Below, piece by piece: positions 17,682 to 28,029 of a DNA stretch of 64,000 bases. Position numbers and translations under genes: made by a program. Every line of letters starts with the position of its first letter. Within the stretch, counting starts at the first letter, position 1. The stretch is from Curtobacterium sp. BH-2-1-1 (lineage in GTDB: Bacteria > Actinomycetota > Actinomycetes > Actinomycetales > Microbacteriaceae), in NCBI RefSeq assembly GCF_001806325.1, contig NZ_CP017580.1:1984001-2048000 (forward strand), read 5' to 3'. The notes beneath the pieces were generated by a model. It was given only the letters and a program-made list of their open reading frames with translations, was not told where the DNA came from and searched no databases.

Positions 17682-20600
17682 GTGTCCGAACCGCCACGCG
17701 TCGCCGTCCTCGGGGCCGTCACCGTCGCGGACCCGACGGGAGCGCCGACGGCGGTGCCCGGTGCCCTTTCGCGGTCGTTCCTCGTCGCGCTGGTGCTCGC
17801 GCGCGGACACGCCGTGACGACCGAGGCGCTCATCGACGAGCTCTGGGGCGACGACCAGCCGCGGGGTGCCCGGGCAGCGCTGCAGACCCTCGTCTCCCGG
17901 CTCCGGCGCAGCACGGCCGACGGCGTCGTCGTGTCGACCAGCACCGGGTACGCACTCGGGGTCGACCCCGGCTCGGTCGACCTGACGTCCGCCGAGCGCG
18001 CGGCTGCCAGCGAGGACGTCGCGGTGGTCCGGGCAGTACTCGACGGCTGGCGGGGCGACCCCGGCGCGGACGTCGACGGGGACCTCGGCGCCGCGCTCGC
18101 CGACAGCGCGGCCACTGCCCGCCGTGCGCTCCGACGCCGGCTGGGCGAACTCCTCCTCGACCGCGGGGACGCGGCCGAGGCGGCAGCGCTGTGGCTCGCC
18201 GAGTCCGAGGCGAACCCGTTCGACGAGGTCGCCGTCGCCGGGTGCATGCGCGCGCTGGTCGCCGCCGGCCGGAACGCCGAGGCGCTCGCCGCGTTCGCGA
18301 CGCACCGCGACCGCCTCGCGGACGAGCTCGGCGCGGACCCCTCGGCCGACCTGGTGCGGCTGAACGCCGACCTGCTCCGCCGGTCCGCCGCCGACTCCGG
18401 TCGCGCTCGTCGGGTCGGGCTGCGGGCCGCGCCGAACACGCTCGTCGGGCGGCAGGAGGACCTCGCCGCCGTCACGGACCTCCTGTCCCGCAACCGGCTG
18501 GTCACGATCCTCGGTGCGGGTGGGCTCGGCAAGACCCGCCTCGCGCAGGCGGTCGCCGCCGGTGTGCCGCCGACCACCGGCGTGGTGGTGTTCGAGCTCG
18601 CGCCGATCGCCACCGCCGAGGACGTCGTCCCCGCGCTCGGTGCCCTGCTCGGGGTGGCCGAGTTCCGGTCCGCCCGGGCGCTGCGGGAGGTCGTCGTCGC
18701 CGACCTGCGTGCGCGGGTGGGGCGGGCGCTCGGGGAGGCCCCGACGGTCCTCGTCCTGGACAACTGCGAGCACCTCGTCGGCGACGTCGCCGGGTTCGCC
18801 GCCGACCTGCTCGCGAGCATCCCCGACCTCCGGATCCTCACGACCTCGCGCGCACCGCTCGCGATCGCGGGCGAGGTCGTGGCGCCCCTCGCGCCCCTCC
18901 CGGTCGAGGCCGACGGCGCCGCGGTCCGGCTGTTCACCGAGCGCGCCCGGGCCGCCCGACCCGGGGCCGTGCTGCCCGTGGACACCGTCCGCCGCATCTG
19001 CACGCGGCTCGACGGGTCGCCGCTCGCGATCGAGCTGGCCGCGGCGCGGATCCGGGGGATGAGCATCGACGAGATCGAGCGCCGGCTCGACGACCGGTTC
19101 GCGCTGCTCCGCGGCGGCGACCGCAGCGCGCCGGAGCGGCACCGCACGCTCCTGGCGGTCATCGAGTGGAGCTGGCGCCTGCTCGACGCGGGCGCGCAGG
19201 ACCTCCTGACCCGCCTGGCACTGTTCCCCGACGGCCTGGCGGTCGACGCCGTCGAGGCCGTGGCCGCGCCGGACCGCCGGGACGATGCGCTCGACGACCT
19301 CGCCGAGCTCGTCGAGCAGTCCCTCGTGCAGCTCGTCGAGGTCGAGGGGGAGCCGGTCCGCTACCGCCTGCTCGAGACCGTCCGCGAGTTCGGGGCCGCA
19401 CGGCTCGACGAACGTGGTGCCACCGAGGCCGTGCGCACGGCGATGATCCGCTGGGGGCGGGACTTCGCCGCCGCCAGGAACCTCTTCACGCTCACCGGCC
19501 CGGAGCAGCTCGACCGCTTCCACGAGGTCCAGCGCGAGGCCGACAACCTCGTGACCCTGCTCCGCTGGAGCCTCCGCGCCGACGACGCCTCGGCGACCGC
19601 GCACGTCTTCGCCGCCCTCGGGGCCTACTGGACGCTCCGGGGTGCCCACGGCGAGGTCACCGCGATCGCGTCCGACGTGGTCGCGGTGCTGCGCTCGGGT
19701 CCGCCCGCGGCCGAGGACGTCGCCGCGGTGCACGTCGGACTCGTCGTCGCCGGGGCGTCCTCGGCGTTCGACGACCGTCGGACCGCCGCCTGGGCGATCT
19801 CCACGCTCCGGCACCTCCGCCGCGTCGGGACGACGGGGTTCCCGGTGCTCGACGCACAGGTGGCCCTGCTCCTGACGCTCGGGCGTCCGGCGGCGGGCAC
19901 CGCGCTCCTCGCGCGCCTCCGCGACGACCCCGACGAGGGCGTGGCCGGCACCGCCAACATGCTCAGCGCGCCCCTCGCCGAGAACGACGGCGAGTTCGCG
20001 GCGGCCCTCCGGTACGCCACCCGGGCGCAGACGCTCGCGGAGCGCACCGCCGACGCGTGGACGATCGGCACCGTGGCCGTCACCATGACGCAACTCCTCG
20101 CCCAGACCGGCCGGTACGCGGACGCCCTCGCGAACGCCGACCGAGCCCGTGAGCAGCTCGAGCGCTTCGGCGCCGAGGACGACCTGTACGAGATCGGCTG
20201 GACCGTCGGGCTCTGCTCGGCCGCGACCGGCGCCGTGGACACCGCCCGGTCGATCGCCGCCGAGCTGGAGCACCGACCGGTCGCGGGGCGCGGCGGCTTC
20301 GACGGCGACCGCTCCCAGATCGGCGTGCTCGCGGTCGCGATCGGCGCGGAGTGCCTCCGGTTCGAGGGCGACCTCGACGCTGCCGCCGCGCAGTACACGG
20401 CCGCGTGGGACTGGGTGCTGCCGCACCGGAAGGCGACACCGCACTGGACCGTGATGGCGGGCGCGGCGCGGATCGCAGCGGTCGACGAGGCGGCGCTCGG
20501 CGCGCCCGACGGAGCCGCACCGCGCCTCCAGGCCGACGAGCGCGCGGTCGCTCGCCGCATCCGGAAGGCCGCACTCGTGATGATCCGCGTCCACCCGTGG

Positions 20601-20891
20601 TGGCTCGACCTGCCCGTCATCGGCACGACGCTGGCGGGACTCGCGGTCGCGGCGGCGCGCAGCGACCGTCCGGCCGAGGCGGCCCGGTGCTGGGGCGCCG
20701 CGATGCGGTTCGGCACCCGGCAGGACTTCGCGGTGCTCGCCCACGGACGGCTCCGGCCGCTCCTCGTCGACGCGCTCGGCGCGGCCCGCGTCGCGGACGC
20801 CGAGACGGCCTCGGCCGGATGGGACCGGACCGAGGCCGTCGCGCGGGCGAGGACGCTGCTGGAGGACCTCCGCTACGCCTTCCGCATGTAG
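17682..20891 (+). CDS. SARP/AfsR-like regulator with BTAD, NB-ARC and TPR-like domains
   Basis: Large transcription regulator of 1069 residues. Residues 1-90 form an OmpR-type winged helix (ARGHAVTTEALIDELWGDD, then LVSRLRR). About 95-235 is the helical BTAD domain. About 245-520 is an ATP-binding STAND domain with P-loop GAGGLGKTRLAQ near residue 277 and Walker B-like LVLDNCEHL near 357. The rest is Ala/Leu-rich helical repeats of TPR type. Such proteins switch specialised metabolism or export genes. The gene overlaps tail to tail, by 19 bases, with a DrrAB-like exporter on the other strand, which may be its target. Confidence 0.85.
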   Translation: MSEPPRVAVLGAVTVADPTGAPTAVPGALSRSFLVALVLARGHAVTTEALIDELWGDDQPRGARAALQTLVSRLRRSTADGVVVSTSTGYALGVDPGSVDLTSAERAAASEDVAVVRAVLDGWRGDPGADVDGDLGAALADSAATARRALRRRLGELLLDRGDAAEAAALWLAESEANPFDEVAVAGCMRALVAAGRNAEALAAFATHRDRLADELGADPSADLVRLNADLLRRSAADSGRARRVGLRAAPNTLVGRQEDLAAVTDLLSRNRLVTILGAGGLGKTRLAQAVAAGVPPTTGVVVFELAPIATAEDVVPALGALLGVAEFRSARALREVVVADLRARVGRALGEAPTVLVLDNCEHLVGDVAGFAADLLASIPDLRILTTSRAPLAIAGEVVAPLAPLPVEADGAAVRLFTERARAARPGAVLPVDTVRRICTRLDGSPLAIELAAARIRGMSIDEIERRLDDRFALLRGGDRSAPERHRTLLAVIEWSWRLLDAGAQDLLTRLALFPDGLAVDAVEAVAAPDRRDDALDDLAELVEQSLVQLVEVEGEPVRYRLLETVREFGAARLDERGATEAVRTAMIRWGRDFAAARNLFTLTGPEQLDRFHEVQREADNLVTLLRWSLRADDASATAHVFAALGAYWTLRGAHGEVTAIASDVVAVLRSGPPAAEDVAAVHVGLVVAGASSAFDDRRTAAWAISTLRHLRRVGTTGFPVLDAQVALLLTLGRPAAGTALLARLRDDPDEGVAGTANMLSAPLAENDGEFAAALRYATRAQTLAERTADAWTIGTVAVTMTQLLAQTGRYADALANADRAREQLERFGAEDDLYEIGWTVGLCSAATGAVDTARSIAAELEHRPVAGRGGFDGDRSQIGVLAVAIGAECLRFEGDLDAAAAQYTAAWDWVLPHRKATPHWTVMAGAARIAAVDEAALGAPDGAAPRLQADERAVARRIRKAALVMIRVHPWWLDLPVIGTTLAGLAVAAARSDRPAEAARCWGAAMRFGTRQDFAVLAHGRLRPLLVDALGAARVADAETASAGWDRTEAVARARTLLEDLRYAFRM

Positions 20892-21699
20892 GCGCGGACC
20901 GTCAGCGGCGCGAACACGGCGACCACCACGGCGGCACCGAGCAGGCTGATCCAGAGGTCACCGGTGACGGCGCCGTGGTTGATCAGCTCGCGGACCGCGG
21001 TGATGAGGTGCGAGATCGGGTTGACCTCGGTGAACCAGCGCAGCCAGCCGGGCAGGGTGTCCGTGGGGACGAACGCGTTCGACAGGAACGTCAGCGGGAA
21101 GAGCACCAGGTTGGCGATGCCGGAGACGCTCGACGCGGTGCGGGCGACCACGCCGAAGTAGGCGAAGATCCAGCTGATCGACCAGGCGACGACGATCACG
21201 AGCACGCCGGCCAGCACGACCGCCGCGGCACCGCCCTCGGGACGCAGGCCCATGATGATCCCGACCGTGAACGTGATGGCGGTGGCGATCGCGTACCGGA
21301 CCGTGTCGGCGAGCAGCGCACCGGCGAGCGGCGCGATGCGGGCGATCGGCAGGGACTTGAAGCGGTCGAACACGCCCTTGTCCATGTCCTCGCGGAGCTG
21401 GACACCGGTGACGATCGAGGACGTGATGTTCGTCTGCACGAGGATGCCGGGGATGATGACGGGCAGGTAGCTGGACACGTCGCCGGCGATCGCGCCGCCG
21501 AAGATGTACGTGAACATCACGGTGAAGACGATCGGCATGAGCGTCACGTCGAACAGCTGCTCGGGCGTGCGACGGACCTTCACCAGGCCGCGGTACGCCA
21601 TCGTGAAGGACTGTCGGACGGTCGCGCCGAGTCCGGAGCCGCCGATGCCGGGGCGCGGGGCGACCCGCGGCGCCGAGGTGGGGGTGGGGGCGATGGTGG

Positions 21700-21703
<4 letters not shown>
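20873..21703 (-). CDS. ABC-2 type transporter permease (DrrB-like)
   Basis: Membrane half of an ABC exporter. The 276 residues have six hydrophobic segments, and FGVVARTASSVSGIANLVLFPLTFLSNAF (in two parts) is typical of the DrrB/ABC-2 permease family; PGWLRWFTEVNPISHLITAVREL follows. ATG 21703 overlaps the ATPase TGA (ATGA). An ATG at 21715 is an alternative that adds four residues. Its last seven codons overlap the end of the SARP gene on the other strand. Confidence 0.9.
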
Positions 21704-22683
<980 letters not shown>

Positions 22684-22758
22684 TCGCGCAGGTCCTTTCG
22701 TGGTGACTCGACGTGGTTCGTCGATGTCGAGCACGATGGTGCCGCGGCCCGCTCACGC

Positions 22759-22778
22759 GGCACTGACGTGGCACTGAC
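22759..22778. promoter_or_regulatory. Two GGCACTGAC direct repeats, 11-bp period, before the ABC exporter
   Basis: GGCACTGAC occurs at 22759-22767 and again at 22770-22778, exactly one helical turn apart, 76-95 bases upstream of the exporter start on the minus strand. SARP regulators are known to bind direct repeats with this spacing, and a SARP gene lies at the other end of the exporter. The link is inference. Confidence 0.4.
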
Positions 22779-22809
22779 ACCGGGGCGGGGCGCGTGTCAG
22801 CACGGGGGC

Positions 22810-22831
22810 CAGGAGGCGCGGTCCGGCCCCG
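22810..22831 (+). repeat. Dispersed GGAGGCGCGG repeat, copy 3
   Basis: Exact match to the consensus (CAGGAGGCGCGG, TC, CGGCCCCG). It sits two bases before the -10 hexamer of truA. Confidence 0.7.
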
Positions 22832-22832
22832 G

Positions 22833-22838
22833 TACGGT
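22833..22838 (+). promoter_or_regulatory. -10 hexamer TACGGT, leaderless start of truA
   Basis: TACGGT ends six bases before the GTG at 22845; no ribosome-binding site. It adjoins repeat copy 3. Confidence 0.5.
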
Positions 22839-22844
22839 GGCCTG

Positions 22845-23762
22845 GTGGACGAGACGGCGGGCCCGCAGGGCGGCGGTGACGGTGGCGGCGTGCGGCTGCG
22901 GCTGGACATCGCGTACGACGGTGCGGCGTTCTCCGGGTGGGCCCGGCAGCCGGGTCTCCGGACCGTGCAGGGCGCGCTCGAGGCCGCGCTCGCCACCGTC
23001 TTCACCCGGTGGGGCGAGCCGCCGCTGCTCACCGTGGCCGGGCGCACCGACGCGGGCGTCCACGCCACGGGGCAGGTCGCCCACCTCGACCTCACACCGG
23101 CGCAGTGGGACGCGCTGGCCGCCAAGCGGGGGTCGGGGCGCTCGCCGCTGGACGGGCTCGTCAAGCGCGTGAACGGCATCGCGGCGCCGGAGGGGGACGT
23201 CGTCGTCACCCGGGCCTCGGTCGCGCCGGAGGGGTTCGACGCCCGGTTCTCGCCGCTGTGGCGCCGCTACTCGTACCGGATCGCGGACGCCGACGCCTGG
23301 CGCGATCCACGTCGACGGGGGCACACGGTCTGGCACCCGACGCGGTTGGACCCGGCGGCGATGGAGCGCGGTGCGCTGCGGCTGCTGGGGCTGCACGACT
23401 TCGCGACGTTCTGCAAGCCGCGCGAGGGGGCGACGACCATCCGGACGTTGCAGGAGTTCCGCTGGGACCGCGAGCCGGACGGCGTGCTGGTGGCGCGCCT
23501 CCAGGCCGACGCCTTCTGCCACTCGATGGTGCGCGCGATGGTGGGGGCGACGATCGCCGTCGGCGAGGGCCGGTTCGGTGCCGACCGGCTCGAGGAGCTG
23601 CGGATCGCCGAGGCCCGGACGAGCGAGTTCAAGGTCGCGCCGGCGAAGGGCCTCACCCTGACCGAGGTCGGGTACCCGGCGGACGACGACCTCGCGGCGC
23701 GGGCGGCGCAGACCCGTGCGCGACGCGAAGCGCCCGACGACGGCGGTACCGTCGGGGGATGA
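22845..23762 (+). CDS. truA: tRNA pseudouridine(38-40) synthase
   Basis: Isomerises uridines 38-40 in the tRNA anticodon arm. The 305 residues include LRLDIAYDGAAFSGWARQPG and the catalytic-aspartate motif GRTDAGVHATGQV; FCHSMVRAMVGATIAVGEGR near the C terminus is also family-specific. I start it at GTG 22845 because of the -10 hexamer just before it; a GTG at 22794 would add 17 unlikely residues. The TGA overlaps the next ATG. In many bacteria truA follows rplQ; here FUSC, SARP and ABC genes have intervened. Confidence 0.95.
   Translation: MDETAGPQGGGDGGGVRLRLDIAYDGAAFSGWARQPGLRTVQGALEAALATVFTRWGEPPLLTVAGRTDAGVHATGQVAHLDLTPAQWDALAAKRGSGRSPLDGLVKRVNGIAAPEGDVVVTRASVAPEGFDARFSPLWRRYSYRIADADAWRDPRRRGHTVWHPTRLDPAAMERGALRLLGLHDFATFCKPREGATTIRTLQEFRWDREPDGVLVARLQADAFCHSMVRAMVGATIAVGEGRFGADRLEELRIAEARTSEFKVAPAKGLTLTEVGYPADDDLAARAAQTRARREAPDDGGTVGG
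23747..23752 (+). promoter_or_regulatory. -10 hexamer TACCGT inside the end of truA
   Basis: TACCGT ends six bases before the ATG at 23759. It suggests an additional leaderless transcript for the hydrolase besides read-through from truA. Confidence 0.4.
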
Positions 23763-24505
23763 CCTCCCGCGAACCCCGCTCCGTCGTGTCCGTCGCACCC
23801 GGGGTGGTGTTCGTCGAGGGGCCCGTCTCGAACTGGGTGGTCCTCGCCGAGGAGGACGGTGTCGCACTGATCGACGCCGGCTACCCGGCCGACACCGACC
23901 TCGTGCTCGACACCGTGCGGTACGCCGGCCACGAGCTCGACGACCTGCGCCGGGTGTACGTCACGCACGGGCACGTCGACCACGTCGGCGGCATCCCCGG
24001 CATCCTCGAGCGGTACCCGCACGTCGAGGTGCTCGCCCACGCCGACGAGCTCGACAACGTGCGCGGGCCCGCGCGGCAGCAGGTGACGCCGGCCGAGATC
24101 GGCGGACGACTGGCCGCGCCCCGGGTCCTCCGGTGGCTCGCCCGCGCAGTGCGCTCCGACGCGCTGCGACCCACCGCGGTGCCGACCGCCCGCGCGCTCA
24201 CGGGTGCGGACTTCGTCGGCCGGGCGATCGCGCCGCTGCCGGCCACCGGGCACACCGACGGGTCCACGGCCTACCTGCTGCCCGCCGCGAACGCGATCGT
24301 CACCGGGGACGCCGTCGTCAGCCGGCACGACACGCAGCCGTCGTCGTGGGAGCCGCGGCCGCGCATGATCACGTCGTTCTTCACGGCCGACCAGGAACGA
24401 GCGCTCGAGTCCGCGCGGGCGCTGCCGATCCCGGACGTCCTGCTCCCCGGACACGGGCCGGCCGTGCACCGCGTCGGGTCCACCTGGCGGCCGATCGGGT
24501 CCTGA
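23759..24505 (+). CDS. Metallo-beta-lactamase-fold hydrolase
   Basis: A 248-residue MBL-fold enzyme. The metal-binding HxHxDH motif is THGHVDHVGG; a further histidine is in ATGHTDGSTAY, the bridging aspartate is in TGDAVVSRHD, and the last histidine in LLPGHGPAVH. This is the glyoxalase II-like layout of the superfamily, but the substrate cannot be told. The ATG overlaps the truA stop (ATGA). A probable housekeeping hydrolase rather than an antibiotic-resistance enzyme: there is no signal peptide. Confidence 0.85.
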   Translation: MTSREPRSVVSVAPGVVFVEGPVSNWVVLAEEDGVALIDAGYPADTDLVLDTVRYAGHELDDLRRVYVTHGHVDHVGGIPGILERYPHVEVLAHADELDNVRGPARQQVTPAEIGGRLAAPRVLRWLARAVRSDALRPTAVPTARALTGADFVGRAIAPLPATGHTDGSTAYLLPAANAIVTGDAVVSRHDTQPSSWEPRPRMITSFFTADQERALESARALPIPDVLLPGHGPAVHRVGSTWRPIGS

Positions 24506-24599
24506 TCCCCGGGCATCGCCCACCGCCGCCGCCTGCACCCCGATCAGGGGTGGAACGGATCGTTCACCCGCCGGAAACCTGAGGGGCCCCGCAGGTCGG

Positions 24600-24605
24600 T
24601 ACCGT
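24600..24605 (+). promoter_or_regulatory. -10 hexamer TACCGT, leaderless start of nuclease gene
   Basis: TACCGT ends six bases before the ATG at 24612. Just upstream is a small palindrome CCTG-AGGGGCCCC-GCAGG. Confidence 0.5.
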
Positions 24606-24611
24606 GCGACC

Positions 24612-27308
24612 ATGCACAGATCCGTCGGGCGCACTCTGCTGTGCGCCACCGCTGCAGCCGCGCTCGTCGCCGCTCCGCTCGTCTCCGTCTCCACGGCCAC
24701 CGCGAACCCCCAGGGCACCGGGCTCGTCATCGCCGAGGCCTACCTCAAGGGCGGCAGCGCGAACCAGCCCTTCACGAACAAGTTCGTCGAACTCGGCAAC
24801 CCCACCGACAGCCCCGTCAGCGTCGACGGCTGGTCGGTGCAGTACCGCGCGGCGACCGGTACCGGAGCGCCCTCGGTCGGCAAGCTCGCCGGCTCCGTGC
24901 CCGCACACGGCACCTACCTCGTGCAGATGGGCTCGAACGGCACGAACGGCGAGGCGCTGCCCGAGCCGGACGCCGTCACCGGGCTGAACCCCTCCGGGTC
25001 GACCGGCACCCTCGTCCTCGCCGACCAGGCGACGGCGCTGACACTCCCCGCCGGCGCCGTGACGACGGGCACACCCGGCGTCGTCGACCTGCTCGGCTAC
25101 GGCACGTCGAACACCTTCGAGACCGCGGTCGCACCGACCGGCACGGCGAACGCCGTCCCGGACGCGCTCACCCGTCAGGGCACGACCGACACCGACTCGA
25201 ACGCCGCCGACTTCCGGGTGACGACGACCGTCACGCCGGAGAACGCCGCGGGCGAGACCACGCAGCCGACGGACCCGACCGACCCCACCGACCCCGGTGA
25301 CGGCGGCACGACCCCGGCCGAACGGGTCACGATCGCGCAGCTGCAGGGCACCGGCGATGCCTCGCCGTTCGCCGGGAAGACCGTCACGACCGACGGCGTC
25401 GTCACCGCGGTGTACGCCACCGGCGGCTTCAACGGCTACACGGTCCAGACCGCCGGCACCGGCGGCGCGCTCGACCTCGGGATGCACACCGCCTCCGACG
25501 CCGTCTTCGTCTACTCGTCGGCGACCGTCGGCAGCGTGGCGATCGGGGACGCGGTTCGCCTCACCGGCACGGTGTCCGAGTTCAACGGCCTGACCGAGCT
25601 GACCGTGCCCACCGCGGCCGGCCTGACGAAGCTCCCCGCCGCGGGGGTCGTCCAGCCGGTCCCGGCCACGCTGACGTTCCCGCGCACCGACGCACAGCGC
25701 GAGTCGCTCGAGAGCATGCTCGTGGCGCCGCAGGGCGACTACACCGTCGCGGACAACTACACGACGAACCAGTACGGCGAGGTCGTGCTGGCATCGGGGA
25801 AGCAGCGCCTGCTCCAGCCGACCGAGGTCGCTCGTCCGGGCAGTGCCGAGGCCGCCGCCGTGACCGCGGACAACGCGGCGCGCAAGGTCGTCCTCGACGA
25901 CGGTGCGAGCACGAACTTCCTCAGCGCGGCGAACCAGTCGATCCCGGTGTCGTGGCTCACGCAGGGTCCGGTCACGGTCGGTGCCGCTGCGACCTTCCGC
26001 GAGCCGGTCGTCCTCGACTACCGGAACGACTCGTGGAAGTTCCAGCCGACGTCGCCGATCACCGGCGCCACCCCGGCTGCCGACCTGCCGGCGTCGTTCT
26101 CGGACGTCCGCACCGCGGCGCCCGAGAACGTCGGCGGTGACATCCGCCTCGCCGGGTTCAACGTCCTGAACTACTTCCCGACGACCGGCGACCAGCTCAC
26201 CGGTTGCACGTACTACACCGACCGCGACGGCGACCCCGTGACCGTCCGGGGCGGCTGCGACGCCCGCGGTGCCGCGAACGCCGACGACCTCGCCCGCCAG
26301 CAGGTGAAGATCGTCAAGGCGATCAACGGCCTCGGCGCCGACGTCGTCTCCCTCGAGGAGATCGAGAACTCGGCGCGCTTCGGCCAGGACCGTGACGCGG
26401 CCGTGGCGACCCTCGTGGCCGCGCTCAACGCTGCGACCGGCAAGGACACCTGGGCGTACGCGAAGTCCCCGTCGAAGCTCCCGTCGAGCGAGGACGTCAT
26501 CCGCCTCGCGCTCATCTACAAGAAGGACCGCGTGCAGCCGGTCGGCTCGTCGACGATCCTCACCGACTCGACGGCGTTCACGAACGCCCGCCAGCCGCTC
26601 GCGCAGGCCTTCGCCCCGGTCGTCGCGAAGCCCGGCAAGGGCAAGGGCGCGCAGAAGCCGTCGGCGAAGGACACCTTCCTGGTCATCGCCAACCACTTCA
26701 AGTCGAAGGGCTCCGGCGAGGGCGTCGACGCCGACCAGGGCGACGGGCAGGGTGCGTCGAACCACTCGCGCGTCGAGCAGGCGAAGGCGCTCGTGACGTT
26801 CTCGACCGCGATGCAGCGCCAGGCGCGGACCGACAAGGTGTTCATGCTCGGCGACTTCAACGCCTACAGCGAGGAGGACCCGGTCGTCGCCCTCGAGGAC
26901 GCCGGCTACACGGACCTCGGCCCGACCGAGGACGCGTCCGAGTGGTCGTACGTCTTCAGTGGACTGAGCGGCTCGCTCGACCACGTGTTCGCGTCCCCTG
27001 CTGCGCTGGAGACCGTCACCGGCGTGGACATCTGGAACATCAACTCGGTTGAGTCTGTGGGCCTCGAGTACAGCCGGTACGACTACAACGTCACGGACCT
27101 GTACCAGGACGACGTGTACCGGGCGAGTGACCACGACCCGGTCGTGGTGGGTATCGACCTGCCGGGCGTCGGCACCCCGGGAGGCGGGAACCCCGGCCCC
27201 GGCGGCGACCCCGGACACGGCGGCAACCCGGGCCACGGCGGTCCGATCGCGGACGCGCTGGCGGCGCTCGCCGCCCTGCTCGCGTGGTTGCGGAGCCTCT
27301 TCGGCTGA
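24612..27308 (+). CDS. Secreted ExeM/NucH-family endonuclease
   Basis: An 898-residue exported protein. A signal peptide (about 1-32, VGRTLLCATAAAALVAAPL then TATAN) leads to a lamin-tail-like domain (about 35-165, FVELGNPTDSPVSVDGWSV). A Pro/Thr linker of DPTDPTDPGD type follows, then an OB-like region. The catalytic endonuclease/exonuclease/phosphatase domain (about 510-850) carries NVLNYFPT, VSLEEIENS, VIANHFKSKG, MLGDFNAYSEEDP and the final SDHDPVVVGI. The end is a Gly/Pro/His-rich stretch and a short hydrophobic LAALAALLAWLRSLFG without LPXTG. Family members degrade extracellular DNA, for nutrients or biofilm control. Alone between terminators. Confidence 0.9.
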   Translation: MHRSVGRTLLCATAAAALVAAPLVSVSTATANPQGTGLVIAEAYLKGGSANQPFTNKFVELGNPTDSPVSVDGWSVQYRAATGTGAPSVGKLAGSVPAHGTYLVQMGSNGTNGEALPEPDAVTGLNPSGSTGTLVLADQATALTLPAGAVTTGTPGVVDLLGYGTSNTFETAVAPTGTANAVPDALTRQGTTDTDSNAADFRVTTTVTPENAAGETTQPTDPTDPTDPGDGGTTPAERVTIAQLQGTGDASPFAGKTVTTDGVVTAVYATGGFNGYTVQTAGTGGALDLGMHTASDAVFVYSSATVGSVAIGDAVRLTGTVSEFNGLTELTVPTAAGLTKLPAAGVVQPVPATLTFPRTDAQRESLESMLVAPQGDYTVADNYTTNQYGEVVLASGKQRLLQPTEVARPGSAEAAAVTADNAARKVVLDDGASTNFLSAANQSIPVSWLTQGPVTVGAAATFREPVVLDYRNDSWKFQPTSPITGATPAADLPASFSDVRTAAPENVGGDIRLAGFNVLNYFPTTGDQLTGCTYYTDRDGDPVTVRGGCDARGAANADDLARQQVKIVKAINGLGADVVSLEEIENSARFGQDRDAAVATLVAALNAATGKDTWAYAKSPSKLPSSEDVIRLALIYKKDRVQPVGSSTILTDSTAFTNARQPLAQAFAPVVAKPGKGKGAQKPSAKDTFLVIANHFKSKGSGEGVDADQGDGQGASNHSRVEQAKALVTFSTAMQRQARTDKVFMLGDFNAYSEEDPVVALEDAGYTDLGPTEDASEWSYVFSGLSGSLDHVFASPAALETVTGVDIWNINSVESVGLEYSRYDYNVTDLYQDDVYRASDHDPVVVGIDLPGVGTPGGGNPGPGGDPGHGGNPGHGGPIADALAALAALLAWLRSLFG

Positions 27309-27318
27309 CGTTCCACCC

Positions 27319-27364
27319 ACGGACGGGAGGCGCGGTGCCAGCCGGCACCGCGCCTCCCGTCCGT
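27319..27364. terminator. Perfect 21-bp hairpin with dispersed repeat copy 4
   Basis: Arms 27319-27339 and 27344-27364 are exact reverse complements around loop AGCC. The left arm contains GGAGGCGCGG (27326-27335). It terminates the nuclease gene and shows that members of the repeat family can be full palindromes. Confidence 0.85.
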
Positions 27365-27375
27365 CCTGTCTCCGT

Positions 27376-27405
27376 TTGACCGCCATCACGTGCGTCGGGT
27401 AGACT
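27376..27405 (+). promoter_or_regulatory. rplM-rpsI promoter
   Basis: TTGACC (27376-27381) and TAGACT (27400-27405) are 18 bases apart; transcription should start near 27412. This is one of the best promoter matches in the window. Confidence 0.8.
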
Positions 27406-27411
27406 CTCACC

Positions 27412-27544
27412 TTGGTCTGCGCGCTCTGTGCGCCGGACAGTCAGATGAGCCCTCCACCGGGCCGTTCACACGGGTTCTCCCACGTGAACACCCACCGGAG
27501 CGGGATTCACGGACTCCTCACCTCGACACGAAAGCAGCACCACT
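27412..27544 (+). ncRNA. Long structured leader of rplM
   Basis: About 130 non-coding bases separate the promoter from the rplM GTG. They include a hairpin at 27464-27489 in which GTTCAC pairs with GTGAAC and GGG with CCC across a symmetric internal loop. L13 leaders regulate rplM in other phyla; whether this one does is inference. Confidence 0.4.
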
Positions 27545-27991
27545 GTGACTCGTACGTTCTCCCCGAAGCCGGCAGACGTCCAGCACGACTGGATCGTCAT
27601 CGACGCGACCGACGTCGTCCTCGGCCGCCTCGCCACCCACGCCGCGGCGCTCCTGCGCGGCAAGCACAAGGCCACCTTCGCCCAGCACATGGACATGGGT
27701 GACTACGTCATCATCGTGAACGCCGACAAGGTCGCCCTGACCGGTTCGAAGCTCGCGAAGAAGGTCTACTACCGCCACTCGGGCTACCCGGGCGGCCTCA
27801 CGGCGACCTCCTACCCGGAGATGCTCGAGAAGCACCCGACCCGCGCCGTCGAGAAGGCGATCCGCGGCATGCTCCCGAAGAACACCCTCGGTCGCGAGCA
27901 GCTCAAGAAGCTGAAGGTCTACGCCGGCGCGGAGCACCCGCACTCGGCGCAGCAGCCCAAGGCGTACACCTTCGACCAGGTCGCACAGTAG
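27545..27991 (+). CDS. rplM: 50S ribosomal protein L13
   Basis: Early 23S rRNA assembly protein. The 148 residues start [23 protein letters not shown] and contain the family signature [18 protein letters not shown] and [23 protein letters not shown], all intact. GTG start, placed by homology; AGCAGCACCACT precedes it without a strong ribosome-binding site. First gene of the rplM-rpsI-glmM unit. Confidence 0.98.
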   Translation: MTRTFSPKPADVQHDWIVIDATDVVLGRLATHAAALLRGKHKATFAQHMDMGDYVIIVNADKVALTGSKLAKKVYYRHSGYPGGLTATSYPEMLEKHPTRAVEKAIRGMLPKNTLGREQLKKLKVYAGAEHPHSAQQPKAYTFDQVAQ

Positions 27992-28029
27992 TTCCGGCCA
28001 CGACGACTTCCAAGGACTAGGTAAAACTC

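Noticed and set aside
17541..20744. Open frame of over 1000 codons antisense to the SARP gene
   Set aside because: Produced by high GC content: the product is Arg/Gly/Pro-rich low complexity with no motif, while the sense frame has clear domains. The same applies to the long antisense frame at 24564-27410.
20873..20891. SARP/permease overlap as an assembly error
   Set aside because: Both reading frames remain intact through the overlap with sensible C termini, so a true convergent overlap is more likely.
23759..24505. MBL-fold protein as a beta-lactamase
   Set aside because: It lacks a signal peptide and shows only the general glyoxalase II-like metal motif.
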